A stretch of DNA of 64,000 bases from Enterococcus sp. CSURQ0835. Lineage in GTDB: Bacteria > Bacillota > Bacilli > Lactobacillales > Enterococcaceae. Location: NCBI RefSeq assembly GCF_902706605.1, contig NZ_CACSLH010000005.1, forward strand, positions 51,156 to 115,155. Direction: 5' to 3'. A program made the translations under genes and the position numbers. Shown here one piece after another: positions 25,532 through 34,732 of this stretch; within the stretch, counting starts at the first letter, position 1; every line of letters begins with the position of its first letter. The notes under the pieces were generated by a model. The model was not told the DNA's origin. It worked only from the letters and a program-made list of their open reading frames with translations, and did not search any database.

Positions 25532-26221
25532 TTGGCAAAATTTATACCAGAGATCACCACCGAATTACGACAAGATATTGTGAAAGTCCCGCAAGTGATC
25601 AGTGAAGCCAGCGGTATTTCATTTTTTGGCCGAACATTGCGTTCGATCATCTTTACGACAGATATCGCGATTATCCGCAACACGGATGCTGATGCGGTGA
25701 TCGCCGTTTATCCGTTTACACCGCATCCCGCGATCACAAAATGTATCATTGAAGCCGCCGACATTCCAGTTTTTTCGGGCGTCGGTGGCGGCTTGACGCA
25801 CGGTCAGTGCTCGGCATTCATGAGTATTTTTGCGGAAGCGCAGGGCAGTATCGGGGTCGTGGTCAATGCACCCACTCCGGTGAAAACCATCAAAGCGATC
25901 TCAAATGTCACAGATATCCCCATCGTCAGCACGGTCACTTCGATCTATTCTGAAATCGATGAAAAATTAGCAGCTGGGGTGAAAATCTTAAATATTTCCG
26001 CGGCCAAAGATACTGCCAAAACAGTTCGCTATTTTCGTGAACGCTACCCTGAGCTGCCGATCATGGCGACCGGCGGACCAGATGAAGAGACGATTCGTGA
26101 AACTATCGAAGCGGGAGCCAATGCGATCACGTATACACCGCCTTCAAATGGTGCATTGTTTAGTCAAAAGATGGAAAAATATCGGCGCCAAGAACGTGAG
26201 CAAAAAGCAGAAAACGAATAG
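25532..26221 (+). CDS. TIM-barrel protein of unknown function
   Basis: A 229-residue soluble protein with alternating strands and helices typical of a beta/alpha barrel (IAIIRNTDADAVIAVYPF, SIGVVVNAPTPVKTI, GVKILNISAA, PIMATGGPDEETIRETIEAG). The last motif resembles the phosphate-binding strand 7/8 loops of ribulose-phosphate epimerase and KDPG aldolase-like enzymes. In enterococcal genomes such proteins are annotated only as hydrolase or barrel protein. The start is TTG, with AAAGGGAG about ten bases upstream. It is 47 bases after the glucosaminidase gene, so it may belong to that operon. Confidence 0.8.
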   Translation: MAKFIPEITTELRQDIVKVPQVISEASGISFFGRTLRSIIFTTDIAIIRNTDADAVIAVYPFTPHPAITKCIIEAADIPVFSGVGGGLTHGQCSAFMSIFAEAQGSIGVVVNAPTPVKTIKAISNVTDIPIVSTVTSIYSEIDEKLAAGVKILNISAAKDTAKTVRYFRERYPELPIMATGGPDEETIRETIEAGANAITYTPPSNGALFSQKMEKYRRQEREQKAENE

Positions 26222-26244
26222 TTGCAACATTACGCAACCATAAA

Positions 26245-26287
26245 AAAACAAGGAGTGAGACTTGATTCAAGTCTCACTCCTTGTTTT
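26245..26287. terminator. Strong bidirectional terminator
   Basis: A 21-base near-perfect inverted repeat (AAAACAAGGAGTGAGACTTG... and its complement) around a tiny loop at 26266, with A and T tracts at the ends. It serves the barrel gene and possibly the convergent HAD gene. Confidence 0.9.
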
Positions 26288-26408
26288 AGTTTAAAAATGT
26301 CTAATGTCATGAGCTAGCTCTTTTTGGAAATAAGGTGAAGACTCCGGGCAAAAAACGATCTATTTTAGACCCACCTTATTTTTTATTCATTGCCGCATGC
26401 CTTTTTTG

Positions 26409-27116
26409 TTACGCGAATAATTGTTGGAAGGCGGGGTAGATCGCGTCAAATTCAGTGACCTCGATATCTTGCAGACCCGCGTGAGTAGTTTGCCGCTTGC
26501 GATGGTTGAACCACAACGCTTGCCAACCCGCTTTTTTAGAACCGATGACATCATTAGAAAAATTATCTCCGACATACAAGCAAGTCGCTGGATCAAGACC
26601 AAATTGTTTTTCGGCTAATTTAAAGATCTCGACATCAGGTTTTTCATAGCCGGTTTCTTGCGAGACGATGATGTGTTCTTTGTCCACCCAATGCAATAGA
26701 TTCAGCTGTTGGATCTTTTTATATTGGTGTTCAGTCGGACCATTCGTGATGATATTCAGGGAAATATCGTTTGCTTTCAAAAAATCTAAGGAGCGTTTGA
26801 TCGCTTCTGGCATTTGGATTTGCTCCAATTCTTGTTCATAAGTCGCTTGGAAAAGTAGCGCCATTTTACCTGAGATCACAGGATAATGAAGATCTGCCAG
26901 CGATTGGGCGATCCGATATGAACGCATTTGTTCCAACGTCCATTCATTAGCGGTCACTTTACAAAAATTTTGATCGCTATAAAAGCGGAAATTTTTGTAT
27001 AATGAATTATAATCAGTGGCTAAAACATGCGGAAAGATTTTTTTTAGCGCAGCGTTAAACGGTTGTTGCTGGTCATAGATCGTATCATCGACATCAAAAA
27101 CGACGGCAGTAAGCAC
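26409..27116 (-). CDS. HAD-family hydrolase (YjjG-like)
   Basis: A 235-residue cytoplasmic phosphatase. Motif I is VVFDVDDTIYD (nucleophile and acid Asp), motif II IITNGP (about residue 110), motif III the Lys in GYEKPDVEIF, and motif IV VGDNFSNDVIG with paired Asp. This resembles YjjG-type pyrimidine 5'-nucleotidases, which clear non-canonical nucleotides. The annotated start is a GTG with AAAGGTG eight bases upstream. An in-frame TTG six codons earlier (27134) lacks a ribosome binding site. It is transcribed alone. The substrate is uncertain because HAD enzymes are promiscuous. Confidence 0.88.
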   Translation of the reverse strand: MLTAVVFDVDDTIYDQQQPFNAALKKIFPHVLATDYNSLYKNFRFYSDQNFCKVTANEWTLEQMRSYRIAQSLADLHYPVISGKMALLFQATYEQELEQIQMPEAIKRSLDFLKANDISLNIITNGPTEHQYKKIQQLNLLHWVDKEHIIVSQETGYEKPDVEIFKLAEKQFGLDPATCLYVGDNFSNDVIGSKKAGWQALWFNHRKRQTTHAGLQDIEVTEFDAIYPAFQQLFA

Positions 27117-27321
27117 ACAAGACACACCTTTCAAATTTTCATAAAATATTCTTCGTTGTTTCCAAAAGGTATTTTAGCGCAAAAAAGCTAGGAAAAAAAG
27201 GTGGAAAACGCTGTTAAATAAAGGTTTTATCTACTGATTCAACTAAGCTTGAAATGACGGTTTTCAGTTTTTTTAACTCAAAAAAGAACTTATCATAAAA
27301 TTTTAATGTAGGAGTGATCAG

Positions 27322-27801
27322 ATGCGAAGAAAAGAACGAGCGGTTACCGATAGAGCTGTGATCCAAACGTTATTGACAGAGTGTGAGGTGATGCGGGTCG
27401 CGTTTCAAGACGAGCCATTTCCTTATATCGTGCCGGTAAATTTTGCATTTGAATGGCAAGGCGACCAGTTATGTCTTTATTTTCATGGCGCGCCAGTGGG
27501 GAAAAAGATCACCTTGCTGCAACGTGATCCACATGTTGCAGTCGAAATGGACCAGCGGCATCAATTGATTTCTGGCGGGAACGTTGGTTGCCATTATTCC
27601 TATGCTTACCGAAGTTTACTGGGCTTTGGCACCGCGGAACTAGTTGAAACGACCGCGCAAAAACGCCACGGGTTACACTTATTATTGGCTCAATTGACTC
27701 AACGAGATCAGTTTGAGCTACCGGAAAAAATGCTCGCTAAAACGGCGGTCATCAAAATCAATTTAGTCGAGTTTACGGTAAAAGAAAACCAAGCCCGCTA
27801 G
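27322..27801 (+). CDS. Pyridoxamine 5'-phosphate oxidase-like (NimA-type) flavoprotein
   Basis: A 159-residue protein with the split-barrel FMN-binding fold. The start RRKERAVTDRAVIQTLLTEC, then PYIVPVNFAFEWQGDQLCLYFHGAPVGKK and the LLGFGTAEL strand follow the pattern of NimA/PNPOx-related proteins. These bind FMN or haem and reduce nitro compounds in some species. The role here is unknown. GTAGGAGTG lies seven bases upstream of the ATG. A TTAACT/TAAAAT pair at 27273-27301 could be its promoter. It converges on the cyclophilin gene through a shared terminator. Confidence 0.87.
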   Translation: MRRKERAVTDRAVIQTLLTECEVMRVAFQDEPFPYIVPVNFAFEWQGDQLCLYFHGAPVGKKITLLQRDPHVAVEMDQRHQLISGGNVGCHYSYAYRSLLGFGTAELVETTAQKRHGLHLLLAQLTQRDQFELPEKMLAKTAVIKINLVEFTVKENQAR

Positions 27802-27837
27802 TGGTTTTACAGACGATAGTGAGTCAAGTCAAAAATA

Positions 27838-27865
27838 AAAACCACTCGTTTACGCGAGTGGTTTT
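27838..27865. terminator. Bidirectional terminator
   Basis: Stem AAACCACTCG / CGAGTGGTTTT around a short loop (27849-27854), with A and T tracts on both sides, between convergent genes. Confidence 0.88.
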
Positions 27866-27876
27866 GATGTTAAGCT

Positions 27877-28626
27877 TTATTTTTCAGGTTCTTGCAAAAT
27901 TTTGATCTCTGTGACTTTGACCGGATCTTTTGGTTGAGAATCTTCACCGGAACCATTGTCTTCGGTTTCACCATTTGCGATCTTATCTACGACATCTAAA
28001 CCTTCCGTAACTTGACCAAAGACAGCATATTCACCATCTAATTGAGGTGAGCCACCTTTTTTATAGGCATTGATGATCTTATCAGGATAATATTGCTTTG
28101 CTAGACCATCGCTCATATTTTGATCGTTTTGGACAATAAAAAATTGACTGCCGTTACTGTTAGGATCACTAGAACGCGCCATGGAAAGAGCTCCGCGCAA
28201 ATTGTAAAGTTGTTTTGATGTTTCTGTTTTGAAGCCTTTGCCCCAAATGCTATCGCCGCCAGTCCCATCACCTTTAGGGTCGCCGCCTTGGATCATGAAT
28301 TCTTTGATCACACGATGGAATTTCGTATTGTTGTAGTAGCCATCTTTTGCGTGCGTCACAAAATTTTCGACAGCTTTCGGGGCTTGCTTAGGAAACAGTT
28401 TGATTTTGATGTTTCCCGCAGTCGTGACCATCTCCACTAAGTATTCGTCTTTTGAAACTTTTGGATCTAGTTGAGGGAGTGCGAGTTGATTCAGATCGAC
28501 CTTTTTTTTCGTAGTTTTTTTCGGGGTGGTGGATTCGGTCGTTTTGCTGTTGCCGCTACCACAAGCAGCCAGCGTTACGATCGCTAACGCTAAAGTTAAA
28601 CTAGTAAAAATTTTTTTGATTTTCAT
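27877..28626 (-). CDS. Cyclophilin-type peptidyl-prolyl isomerase lipoprotein
   Basis: A 249-residue surface lipoprotein. The signal peptide ends in the lipobox LAACGSG (Cys about residue 22), then a Thr/Lys-rich linker and a cyclophilin domain (about 60-245). HRVIKEFMIQGGDPKGDGTG carries the catalytic Arg and the conserved FMIQGGD core, and GSQFFIVQ is also present. The domain catalyses proline cis-trans isomerisation and probably helps exported proteins fold beside PrsA. AAAGGAGC lies about six bases before the ATG on the minus strand. It is downstream of gap but separated by a terminator. Confidence 0.93.
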   Translation of the reverse strand: MKIKKIFTSLTLALAIVTLAACGSGNSKTTESTTPKKTTKKKVDLNQLALPQLDPKVSKDEYLVEMVTTAGNIKIKLFPKQAPKAVENFVTHAKDGYYNNTKFHRVIKEFMIQGGDPKGDGTGGDSIWGKGFKTETSKQLYNLRGALSMARSSDPNSNGSQFFIVQNDQNMSDGLAKQYYPDKIINAYKKGGSPQLDGEYAVFGQVTEGLDVVDKIANGETEDNGSGEDSQPKDPVKVTEIKILQEPEK

Positions 28627-28756
28627 AATAAGCTCCTTTCGAATGATTCACATTTATCATATCAAATAATAAAAGGAGTTCCTATGAATTTTTTTAGGAT
28701 TTTAGCCGAGGAGGAAAGACTGTTTTTATTTCAAATAAAAAAAGCTACCGATTGAC

Positions 28757-28787
28757 AAAAAAAGAAGGATCACGAGGACCCTTCTTT
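28757..28787 (-). terminator. Terminator of gap
   Basis: Stem AAAGAAGG (28761-28768) with CCTTCTTT (28780-28787). On the minus strand the hairpin is followed by at least seven Ts. Confidence 0.85.
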
Positions 28788-28806
28788 ATCGGATTCAATG
28801 CTTAGC

Positions 28807-29817
28807 TTATAAGTTAGCAAATTTTTCTAACAAACGAATCATTTGGCAAGTGAAGCCGTATTCGTTGTCATACCAAGCAACGGTTTTAACTAATTGATAA
28901 TCCCCAGCAGAAGTAACTTCTGTTTGAGTTGGGTCAAAGATCGAACCTTGAGTTGTTCCGATCACATCGTTTGAAACGATTTGGCGATCATCATAACCAA
29001 ATGATGGGTTATCAACCGTATGTTTTTTGATTGCTTCGTTGACTTGGTCAGCATCAACTTTTGTTTTCAAAATAGCCACTAATTCAGTCAATGAACCATC
29101 AACGACTGGAACCCGTTGAGCGTGACCTTGTAATTTACCATTTAATTCTGGGATAACTAAGCCGATCGCTTTAGCTGCACCAGTTGAATGAGGGATCGTG
29201 TTATCAGCTGCTGAACGAGCTGCACGCAAGTTGCCGCCTTTAACTGGTCCGTCTAATAACATTTGAGTTGAAGTATAAGCATGGACTGTGGTCATCGTTC
29301 CAACTTCAATCCCGAATTCTTCATTTAAGAAGTAAGCCATTGGAGCTAAACAGTTCGTTGTACAAGAACCAGCAGAGATGATCTTGTCGTCTGTTGTCAA
29401 TGTATCATCGTTGACATTGTAGACGATCGTTTTCATTTGACCAGCTGGAGCTGAGATTACGACACGTTTTACACCAGCGTCTAAGTGAGCTTTTGCTTTT
29501 TCTTCAGAAGTGTAAAATCCAGTACATTCTAAAACGATATCAACACCGTTTTCTTTTGCCCAAGGAATTTTACTTGCATCTGGTTCAGCGTAAACACGAG
29601 TTTTTTCACCGTCAACGACGATTGAATCTTCCGTTGCAGTCACTGTACCAGGATAAGTGCCGTGGGTTGAATCGAATTGTAACAATTGAGCCAACATCGT
29701 AGGACTTGTTAAGTCGTTGATTGCAACTACTTCAATATCATCTGAAACTTCTTTGATCCGGCGAAATGCCAAACGTCCGATACGTCCAAATCCGTTAATA
29801 CCTACTTTTACTGTCAT
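28807..29817 (-). CDS. gap: Glyceraldehyde-3-phosphate dehydrogenase, type I
   Basis: GAPDH is the central NAD-dependent glycolytic enzyme. The 336-residue protein has the NAD fold [16 protein letters not shown] at the start, the catalytic Cys in [12 protein letters not shown] (about residue 153), and the substrate Arg/Thr region TVHAYTSTQ. The start at 29817 has AGGAGG ten bases upstream. An upstream in-frame extension to 29904 would cover the promoter and is rejected. Codon choice is narrow (AAC, GGT, GTT, GAA), as expected of a highly expressed gene. It is monocistronic, unlike the gap-pgk-tpi operon of many Firmicutes. Confidence 0.98.
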   Translation of the reverse strand: MTVKVGINGFGRIGRLAFRRIKEVSDDIEVVAINDLTSPTMLAQLLQFDSTHGTYPGTVTATEDSIVVDGEKTRVYAEPDASKIPWAKENGVDIVLECTGFYTSEEKAKAHLDAGVKRVVISAPAGQMKTIVYNVNDDTLTTDDKIISAGSCTTNCLAPMAYFLNEEFGIEVGTMTTVHAYTSTQMLLDGPVKGGNLRAARSAADNTIPHSTGAAKAIGLVIPELNGKLQGHAQRVPVVDGSLTELVAILKTKVDADQVNEAIKKHTVDNPSFGYDDRQIVSNDVIGTTQGSIFDPTQTEVTSAGDYQLVKTVAWYDNEYGFTCQMIRLLEKFANL

Positions 29818-29875
29818 AAACAAAAGTTCCTCCTTTTTTCTAACCAAACATGGCGTTTGATTCCTTACATTTTTT

Positions 29876-29904
29876 ATTGTGCCTTGTGTCGCATTTTTTG
29901 TCAA
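29876..29904 (-). promoter_or_regulatory. Promoter of gap
   Basis: On the minus strand, perfect TTGACA (complement of 29899-29904), 17 bases, CACAAT (complement of 29876-29881). Confidence 0.85.
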
Positions 29905-29994
29905 AAGATTACACTTGGGTCGTGAAAATAGAAGATTCTGTTCGAAACGGGATGGGGATTCAGTAAGATTTTTTTTAGTAAAGGCTTCAATCGA

Positions 29995-30022
29995 TGGACA
30001 ATCCGGCAGTTTATAGTAAAAT
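29995..30022 (+). promoter_or_regulatory. Promoter of obgE
   Basis: TGGACA (29995-30000), 16 bases, TAAAAT (30017-30022), each one base from consensus. The leader is about 60 bases. Confidence 0.75.
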
Positions 30023-30087
30023 AAATGAGACTTTGTTTAGTGTGGAGATTCAGTAGTCAAGTAAATAAACTAAGGAGGACAACAAAT

Positions 30088-31401
30088 ATGTCCATGTTTT
30101 TAGATCAAGTAACCATCGATGTCAAAGCTGGTAAAGGCGGCGATGGGATGGTCGCTTTCCGACGCGAAAAATATGTTCCAGACGGCGGACCAGCAGGAGG
30201 CGATGGGGGCCACGGCGGGGATGTCATCTTAGTCGTCGATGAAGGCTTACGGACTTTGATGGATTTTCGGTATAACCGGCATTTTAAAGCGACTCCGGGA
30301 GAAAACGGCATGAGTAAAGGGATGCATGGTCGCGGTGCGCAAGATACGTATGTCAGTGTGCCACCAGGTACAACGGTACGGGATGCAGACACCGGAGCTT
30401 TGATCGGGGATCTGATTGAAAATGGTCAAGAACTCGTCGTAGCCCACGGCGGACGTGGCGGGCGCGGAAACATTCGCTTTGCTTCACCTAAAAATCCCGC
30501 GCCTGAGTTAGCGGAAAATGGTGAACCTGGTCAAGAGCGTAAAATCGAATTAGAGTTGAAAGTGTTAGCCGATGTCGGGTTAGTCGGTTTTCCATCAGTC
30601 GGAAAATCAACTATTTTATCGGTCATCTCATCGGCTCGGCCGAAGATCGGCGCGTATCATTTCACGACGCTCGTCCCTAATCTTGGGATGGTCGAAACAA
30701 GTGATGGCCGGAGTTTTGTCGCAGCTGACTTGCCTGGATTGATCGAAGGCGCATCACAAGGTGTCGGACTCGGCACGCAATTTTTACGACATATCGAACG
30801 GACGCGGGTCATCTTACATGTGATCGACATGAGTGGGATGGAAGGACGCGATCCTTATGAAGATTATCAAGCCATCAATCACGAATTAGAATCACATGAT
30901 CTGCGTTTATTGGAGCGGCCGCAGATCATCGTGGCCAACAAGATGGATATGCCAAACGCCGAGGAAAATCTAAGCGCGTTTAAAGCGCAACTGCAAAAAG
31001 ATCAACCAGATGAGTTTGCTGATCCGATTCCAGTTTTTGCGATTTCAGCGATCACTAAACAAGGCTTAGAGCCATTGTTGAATGCGACGGCCGATTTGCT
31101 GGAGGTAACGCCAGAGTTTCCATTATATGAAGACGAGACAGAAGAAGAAACCGTGCAATACGGCTTCCAATCAGAAGAACCAGAATTTACGATCACGCGT
31201 GAACCAGATGCGACTTGGGTCTTGTCAGGTGATAAGATTGAAAAATTATTCAAGATGACAAACTTTGATCACGATGAGACCGTGATGCGTTTTGCGCGCC
31301 AATTGCGTTCATTAGGCGTTGACGAAGCGTTGCGTAAACGTGGTGCCAAAGACGGTGATCTTGTCCGGATCGATAAATTTGAATTTGAATTCGTAGATTA
31401 A
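30088..31401 (+). CDS. obgE: GTPase ObgE/CgtA
   Basis: Obg is an essential GTPase that works in 50S ribosome assembly and the stringent response. The 437-residue protein has the Gly-rich Obg fold ([11 protein letters not shown] to about residue 158), the G domain with GFPSVGKST (about 165), DLPGLIEGA and NKMD, and a C-terminal OCT domain typical of Gram-positive Obg. AAGGAGG lies nine bases before the ATG at 30088. The longer reading from 30025 has no ribosome binding site. It is transcribed alone between its own promoter and terminator. Confidence 0.97.
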   Translation: MSMFLDQVTIDVKAGKGGDGMVAFRREKYVPDGGPAGGDGGHGGDVILVVDEGLRTLMDFRYNRHFKATPGENGMSKGMHGRGAQDTYVSVPPGTTVRDADTGALIGDLIENGQELVVAHGGRGGRGNIRFASPKNPAPELAENGEPGQERKIELELKVLADVGLVGFPSVGKSTILSVISSARPKIGAYHFTTLVPNLGMVETSDGRSFVAADLPGLIEGASQGVGLGTQFLRHIERTRVILHVIDMSGMEGRDPYEDYQAINHELESHDLRLLERPQIIVANKMDMPNAEENLSAFKAQLQKDQPDEFADPIPVFAISAITKQGLEPLLNATADLLEVTPEFPLYEDETEEETVQYGFQSEEPEFTITREPDATWVLSGDKIEKLFKMTNFDHDETVMRFARQLRSLGVDEALRKRGAKDGDLVRIDKFEFEFVD

Positions 31402-31403
31402 TA

Positions 31404-31450
31404 AAAATAAGGACGATCGAACCTTCAGTTGCCGATCGTCCTTATTTTTT
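31404..31450 (+). terminator. Terminator of obgE
   Basis: A 16-bp perfect stem (core AAGGACGATCG with CGATCGTCCTT) followed by a T run at 31445-31450. Confidence 0.92.
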
Positions 31451-31662
31451 GGTGATTTCAAGTCTAAACCTGTCGAGCTTCACAAACTAGCTTTATTTCT
31501 TGTCCGTTTTATTTTTTGAGTGCCAAACGAGTTCGTGAAGCTTTGCTTGACGTTGTAAAAAGAAATCTGTTAAAAGAAGCGTTCCTATTTTTAAAACCGC
31601 GTCATTACTGATACACTGGAAGTAAGTAAAATCAATCGAATTTTTTATAAGGAGTGACTAAA

Positions 31663-32232
31663 ATGACCAAACGAGTGATCATCATGAATTTTGAACTTGA
31701 ATCACAATCTTACCAAGCTTTTTCACGGGTTAAGCGTTTAGCTGCGGAACAAAAGATCAAAGCTGAACAAATGGCGGTCGTGTCCCATACGAACGACGGG
31801 CAGCATAATTTTACGATTGAAGACTTTTTAGATTTTACCGGCAACAATAAAAGTGCGACCGGAGGCTTGATCGGGATGTTAGTCGGGATCTTAGGCGGAC
31901 CGATCGGAATTTTGCTCGGCTGGTTTACTGGCGGGATGATCGGCGCGTCTCAAGATGTCAAAGAAGTCAAAAACGCAGAAGGTATTTTTAAATTTCTGAT
32001 CGATAAAATCGGAGAAGGTGAGACCGGCTTGATCTTGATTGCAGACGAAGAAGACAATCGTCCTTTGAATCAAGTCGTCATGAATGAATTAGGCGGGGAG
32101 ATCACGCGGCTTGAATTAGCTGAGGTGGAAGAAGATATCAAAAAAGCCCAAGACTTAGCTCAACAAAAAAAAGCACAGGCTACCGCAGAAAAACCGGCGG
32201 ATGCTCCGACAGATAGTGACAGCGAGCAATAA
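31663..32232 (+). CDS. DUF1269-family protein
   Basis: A 189-residue protein with an N-terminal mixed domain (MTKRVIIMNFELESQSYQ), a Gly-rich hydrophobic hairpin at about 62-91 (GGLIGMLVGILGGPIGILLG) and a regulatory-looking C-terminal half (GETGLILIADEED), followed by a charged, disordered tail. This layout matches DUF1269 membrane-associated proteins of unknown function. AAGGAG lies eight bases before the ATG. The GTG at 31654 is part of that ribosome binding site. The 210 bases upstream show only weak promoter-like boxes. Confidence 0.8.
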   Translation: MTKRVIIMNFELESQSYQAFSRVKRLAAEQKIKAEQMAVVSHTNDGQHNFTIEDFLDFTGNNKSATGGLIGMLVGILGGPIGILLGWFTGGMIGASQDVKEVKNAEGIFKFLIDKIGEGETGLILIADEEDNRPLNQVVMNELGGEITRLELAEVEEDIKKAQDLAQQKKAQATAEKPADAPTDSDSEQ

Positions 32233-32297
32233 TAGATTGCATCAGAGCGTAGTTTCTCATAAACTAAAACTACTTTAAAAAGAAAGTTAGGAAAACG

Positions 32298-33227
32298 ATG
32301 GAATTAGAATTTTTAGGTACAGGATCAGGAGTTCCGGCTAAACACCGCAATGTCAGCAGTTTAGCTTTGAAATTATTGGCAGAACGCAATGCCATTTGGT
32401 TATTTGATTGTGGTGAAGGTACGCAGATGCAGATTTTACGTACAACGATCAAGCCGCGTAAAATCGAAAAAATTTTTATTACGCATCTACATGGGGATCA
32501 CATTTTCGGCTTGCCCGGCCTACTGAGCAGCCGATCGTTTCAAGGTGGGGATACGCCGTTAGCACTTTATGGACCTCCTGGAGTGGAACAATTCGTTAAA
32601 ACAGCTTTGCGAGTCTCCCAGACAAAACTCAGTTATCCGATCAGCTATCACGAGCTCAAAGAAGGGATCGTTTTTCAAGATGCGCAATTTAAAGTTGAAG
32701 CTCGACTATTAGAGCACGGGATCGCAAGCTATGGCTATCGAATCACGGAAGCTGATCATGAGGGGGCGCTCCAAGTTGAAAAATTACGAGCGCTAGGGAT
32801 TCCAGAAGGCCCGCTGTTTGGCAAACTCAAACAAGGTCAGACGGTCACTTTGCCAGATGGTCAAGTGATCGATGGCAAAGATTTCGTCGGCGAAAAACGT
32901 CAAGGGCGCGTCGTGACGATCTTAGGTGATACGCGGTATACGCAAGCGTCGATTGAATTAGCTAAAAACAGTGATGTGATCGTCCATGAAAGTACGTTTC
33001 GTAAAGAGGAGACGAAGATGGCGAAAGCATATTTTCATTCGACGAGTCAACAAGCTGCTCAAGTGGCGCAAAAAGCCCAGGCTAAGCGCCTTGTGTTGAC
33101 GCATATCTCAGCCCGCTATTTAGCTCAGGCAGCGCATGAATTGGAAAAAGAAGCGCAGGCGGTCTTTCCTAATACGCAAGTCGCTAAAGATTTTGATGAG
33201 ATCGAAATACCGTTGAAGGAGGAATAG
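32298..33227 (+). CDS. rnz: Ribonuclease Z
   Basis: RNase Z cuts the 3' trailer of tRNA precursors that lack an encoded CCA, which fits the CCA-less tRNA-Leu in this window. The 309-residue protein has the metallo-beta-lactamase motif [15 protein letters not shown] (His and Asp ligands, about residues 62-76), [17 protein letters not shown] at the start, and later ligands ILGDTRY and LTHISARY. Length is normal for the short bacterial form. Its stop is four bases before the SDR gene, so rnz, SDR and lapA form one operon. Confidence 0.96.
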   Translation: MELEFLGTGSGVPAKHRNVSSLALKLLAERNAIWLFDCGEGTQMQILRTTIKPRKIEKIFITHLHGDHIFGLPGLLSSRSFQGGDTPLALYGPPGVEQFVKTALRVSQTKLSYPISYHELKEGIVFQDAQFKVEARLLEHGIASYGYRITEADHEGALQVEKLRALGIPEGPLFGKLKQGQTVTLPDGQVIDGKDFVGEKRQGRVVTILGDTRYTQASIELAKNSDVIVHESTFRKEETKMAKAYFHSTSQQAAQVAQKAQAKRLVLTHISARYLAQAAHELEKEAQAVFPNTQVAKDFDEIEIPLKEE

Positions 33228-33231
33228 TAGC

Positions 33232-34020
33232 ATGGATTTAAATGGAAAAGTCGTAGTCGTGACCGGTGGTTCAGCCGGTTTAGGGGAACAGATCTGTTAC
33301 CAAGCGGCTAAAAAAGGTGCGATCATCGTGGCTTGCGCGCGTCGCACGAACTTACTAGAAGCTGTGACGAACCGGTGTGAATCACTGAGTGGCAAACCAG
33401 CGTATGGTTTTCAGTTAGATGTTGCAGATCCGGCCAGTGTGGAAAATGTGTTAAATGAGATCTACACGGAAGTCGGAACAGTGGATGTGTTAGTCAATGA
33501 CGCCGGGTTTGGCGCATTTGAAGAATTTATTCACTTTGACTTGACGCAAGCGAAAAAAATGTTTGAAGTCAATATTTTAGGGATGATGTATTTCACCCAA
33601 AAGATCGCAATCGAGATGGTGGCGGCTGGACATGGTCACATCATCAATCTTTCATCGATGGCTGGCAAGATGGCGACAGCTAAATCCAGCGTATATTCTG
33701 CCACAAAATTTGCGGTCATCGGTTTTTCAAATGCATTGCGCTTAGAGTTGAAACCAAAAAATGTGTTTGTCACCACCGTTTGTCCAGGCCCAATCGATAC
33801 GAATTTCTTTGATAAAGCCGATCCCAGCGGCAATTATTTGGCACAGATCGATGCGATCGTGTTAAAACCGGAAAAATTGGCTCGTGAGATCGTCAGCAAA
33901 ATGGGAACGGCGACCCGTGAGATCAATCGGCCGCGCGTAATGGAAGTGGCTGCTCGCATTTATCAGCTCTTCCCGCAAGTCGGCGATTACTTAGCGGGTA
34001 ATCTATTTGATTTTAAATAA
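33232..34020 (+). CDS. Short-chain dehydrogenase/reductase
   Basis: A 262-residue NAD(P)-dependent oxidoreductase. The dinucleotide loop is TGGSAGLGEQI (about residues 11-21), NDAGFG (about 89) is the second signature, and the catalytic Ser, Tyr and Lys appear in NLSSMAG and YSATKFAV (about 154-161). It resembles the YqjQ/DltE group, whose substrates are unknown. GAAGGAGGAA lies about six bases before the ATG, inside the end of rnz. It is cotranscribed with rnz and the LapA-like gene, a linkage common in Bacilli. Confidence 0.92.
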   Translation: MDLNGKVVVVTGGSAGLGEQICYQAAKKGAIIVACARRTNLLEAVTNRCESLSGKPAYGFQLDVADPASVENVLNEIYTEVGTVDVLVNDAGFGAFEEFIHFDLTQAKKMFEVNILGMMYFTQKIAIEMVAAGHGHIINLSSMAGKMATAKSSVYSATKFAVIGFSNALRLELKPKNVFVTTVCPGPIDTNFFDKADPSGNYLAQIDAIVLKPEKLAREIVSKMGTATREINRPRVMEVAARIYQLFPQVGDYLAGNLFDFK

Positions 34021-34032
34021 GGAGCGATTTTC

Positions 34033-34518
34033 ATGAAGACACAGTGGAAAGTGATCGTGGGGTTCATCTTAGTGTTGATCATCGTGATCTTCGCCGTGAT
34101 GAACAATCAAGCAGTTCCGGTGAACTTTGGGTTTGCGGAAGTTTCTGGACCATTGATCATCATTATTATCGGAGCAGCATTAGTTGGCGCGTTAGTCGTT
34201 TTTTTGACTTCCAGTACGACACTGTTTCAGCAAAAAAAGAAGATCAAACAGTTAGATAAATTAATTGCCAGCTATGAAGCAGACAATGAACAAAAACTAG
34301 CGGATGAAAAAGAACGGATGCGCCGAGAACAAGAAAATGAACTGGCGACAGTCAAGGCTAATTACGAGACGGCCTTAAAAGAAAAAGAGCAACAGTTGGA
34401 AAAACTACAGCCGGCAGCACAAGTAGACACACCTGTTGAAAATGAGCTTCTAACCCCGGCTGAGCCTCCGAAACAACCAGCTCCAAAAGATCAAAAACCG
34501 TTAGATTATTACGATTAA
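34033..34518 (+). CDS. LapA-domain (DUF1049) membrane protein
   Basis: A 161-residue protein with two membrane helices (about 8-23 and 38-60) separated by NNQAVPVNFGFAEVSGP, the hallmark of LapA/DUF1049 proteins. A cytoplasmic coiled coil follows (KIKQLDKLIASYEADNEQKL to about residue 120) and a Pro-rich tail. In Proteobacteria LapA domains work in lipopolysaccharide assembly control. The role in Gram-positive cells is unknown. AAGGAG lies nine bases upstream of the ATG. It is the last gene of the rnz operon. Confidence 0.88.
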   Translation: MKTQWKVIVGFILVLIIVIFAVMNNQAVPVNFGFAEVSGPLIIIIIGAALVGALVVFLTSSTTLFQQKKKIKQLDKLIASYEADNEQKLADEKERMRREQENELATVKANYETALKEKEQQLEKLQPAAQVDTPVENELLTPAEPPKQPAPKDQKPLDYYD

Positions 34519-34548
34519 AAAGCAGCGAGAAAAAGAACAAAAAAAGAT

Positions 34549-34625
34549 AGCGAGCAAGTTCGGCTCGTAAAGTTTAGCCTATAAGCGTTAAACTTTGATG
34601 ATCGCCGATGTGCTCGCTTTTTTTG
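34549..34625 (+). terminator. Compound terminator of the rnz operon
   Basis: The outer stem AGCGAGCA / TGCTCGCT (34549-34556 with 34611-34618) encloses an inner hairpin (AAAGTTTA / TTAAACTTT) and is followed by seven Ts. The branched layout is more elaborate than the others in the window. Confidence 0.8.
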
Positions 34626-34682
34626 CCGCTTATTTTTTGGGGAAACGGGGAAAAATAAGCTCGTGTGACCAATTTTTTCTTG

Positions 34683-34711
34683 CTGTCAATTAGCTTTGAT
34701 TATGCTATAAT
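34683..34711 (+). promoter_or_regulatory. Promoter of recJ-apt
   Basis: CTGTCA (34683-34688), 17 bases, perfect TATAAT (34706-34711) with an extended TGC just before it. Confidence 0.8.
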
Positions 34712-34732
34712 GGCTCGGTTAGGAGTGTTCAT

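Noticed and set aside
29818..29904. N-terminal extension of GAPDH
   Set aside because: The extension covers the promoter boxes and the AGGAGG site. Family length and the [10 protein letters not shown] opening fit the start at 29817.
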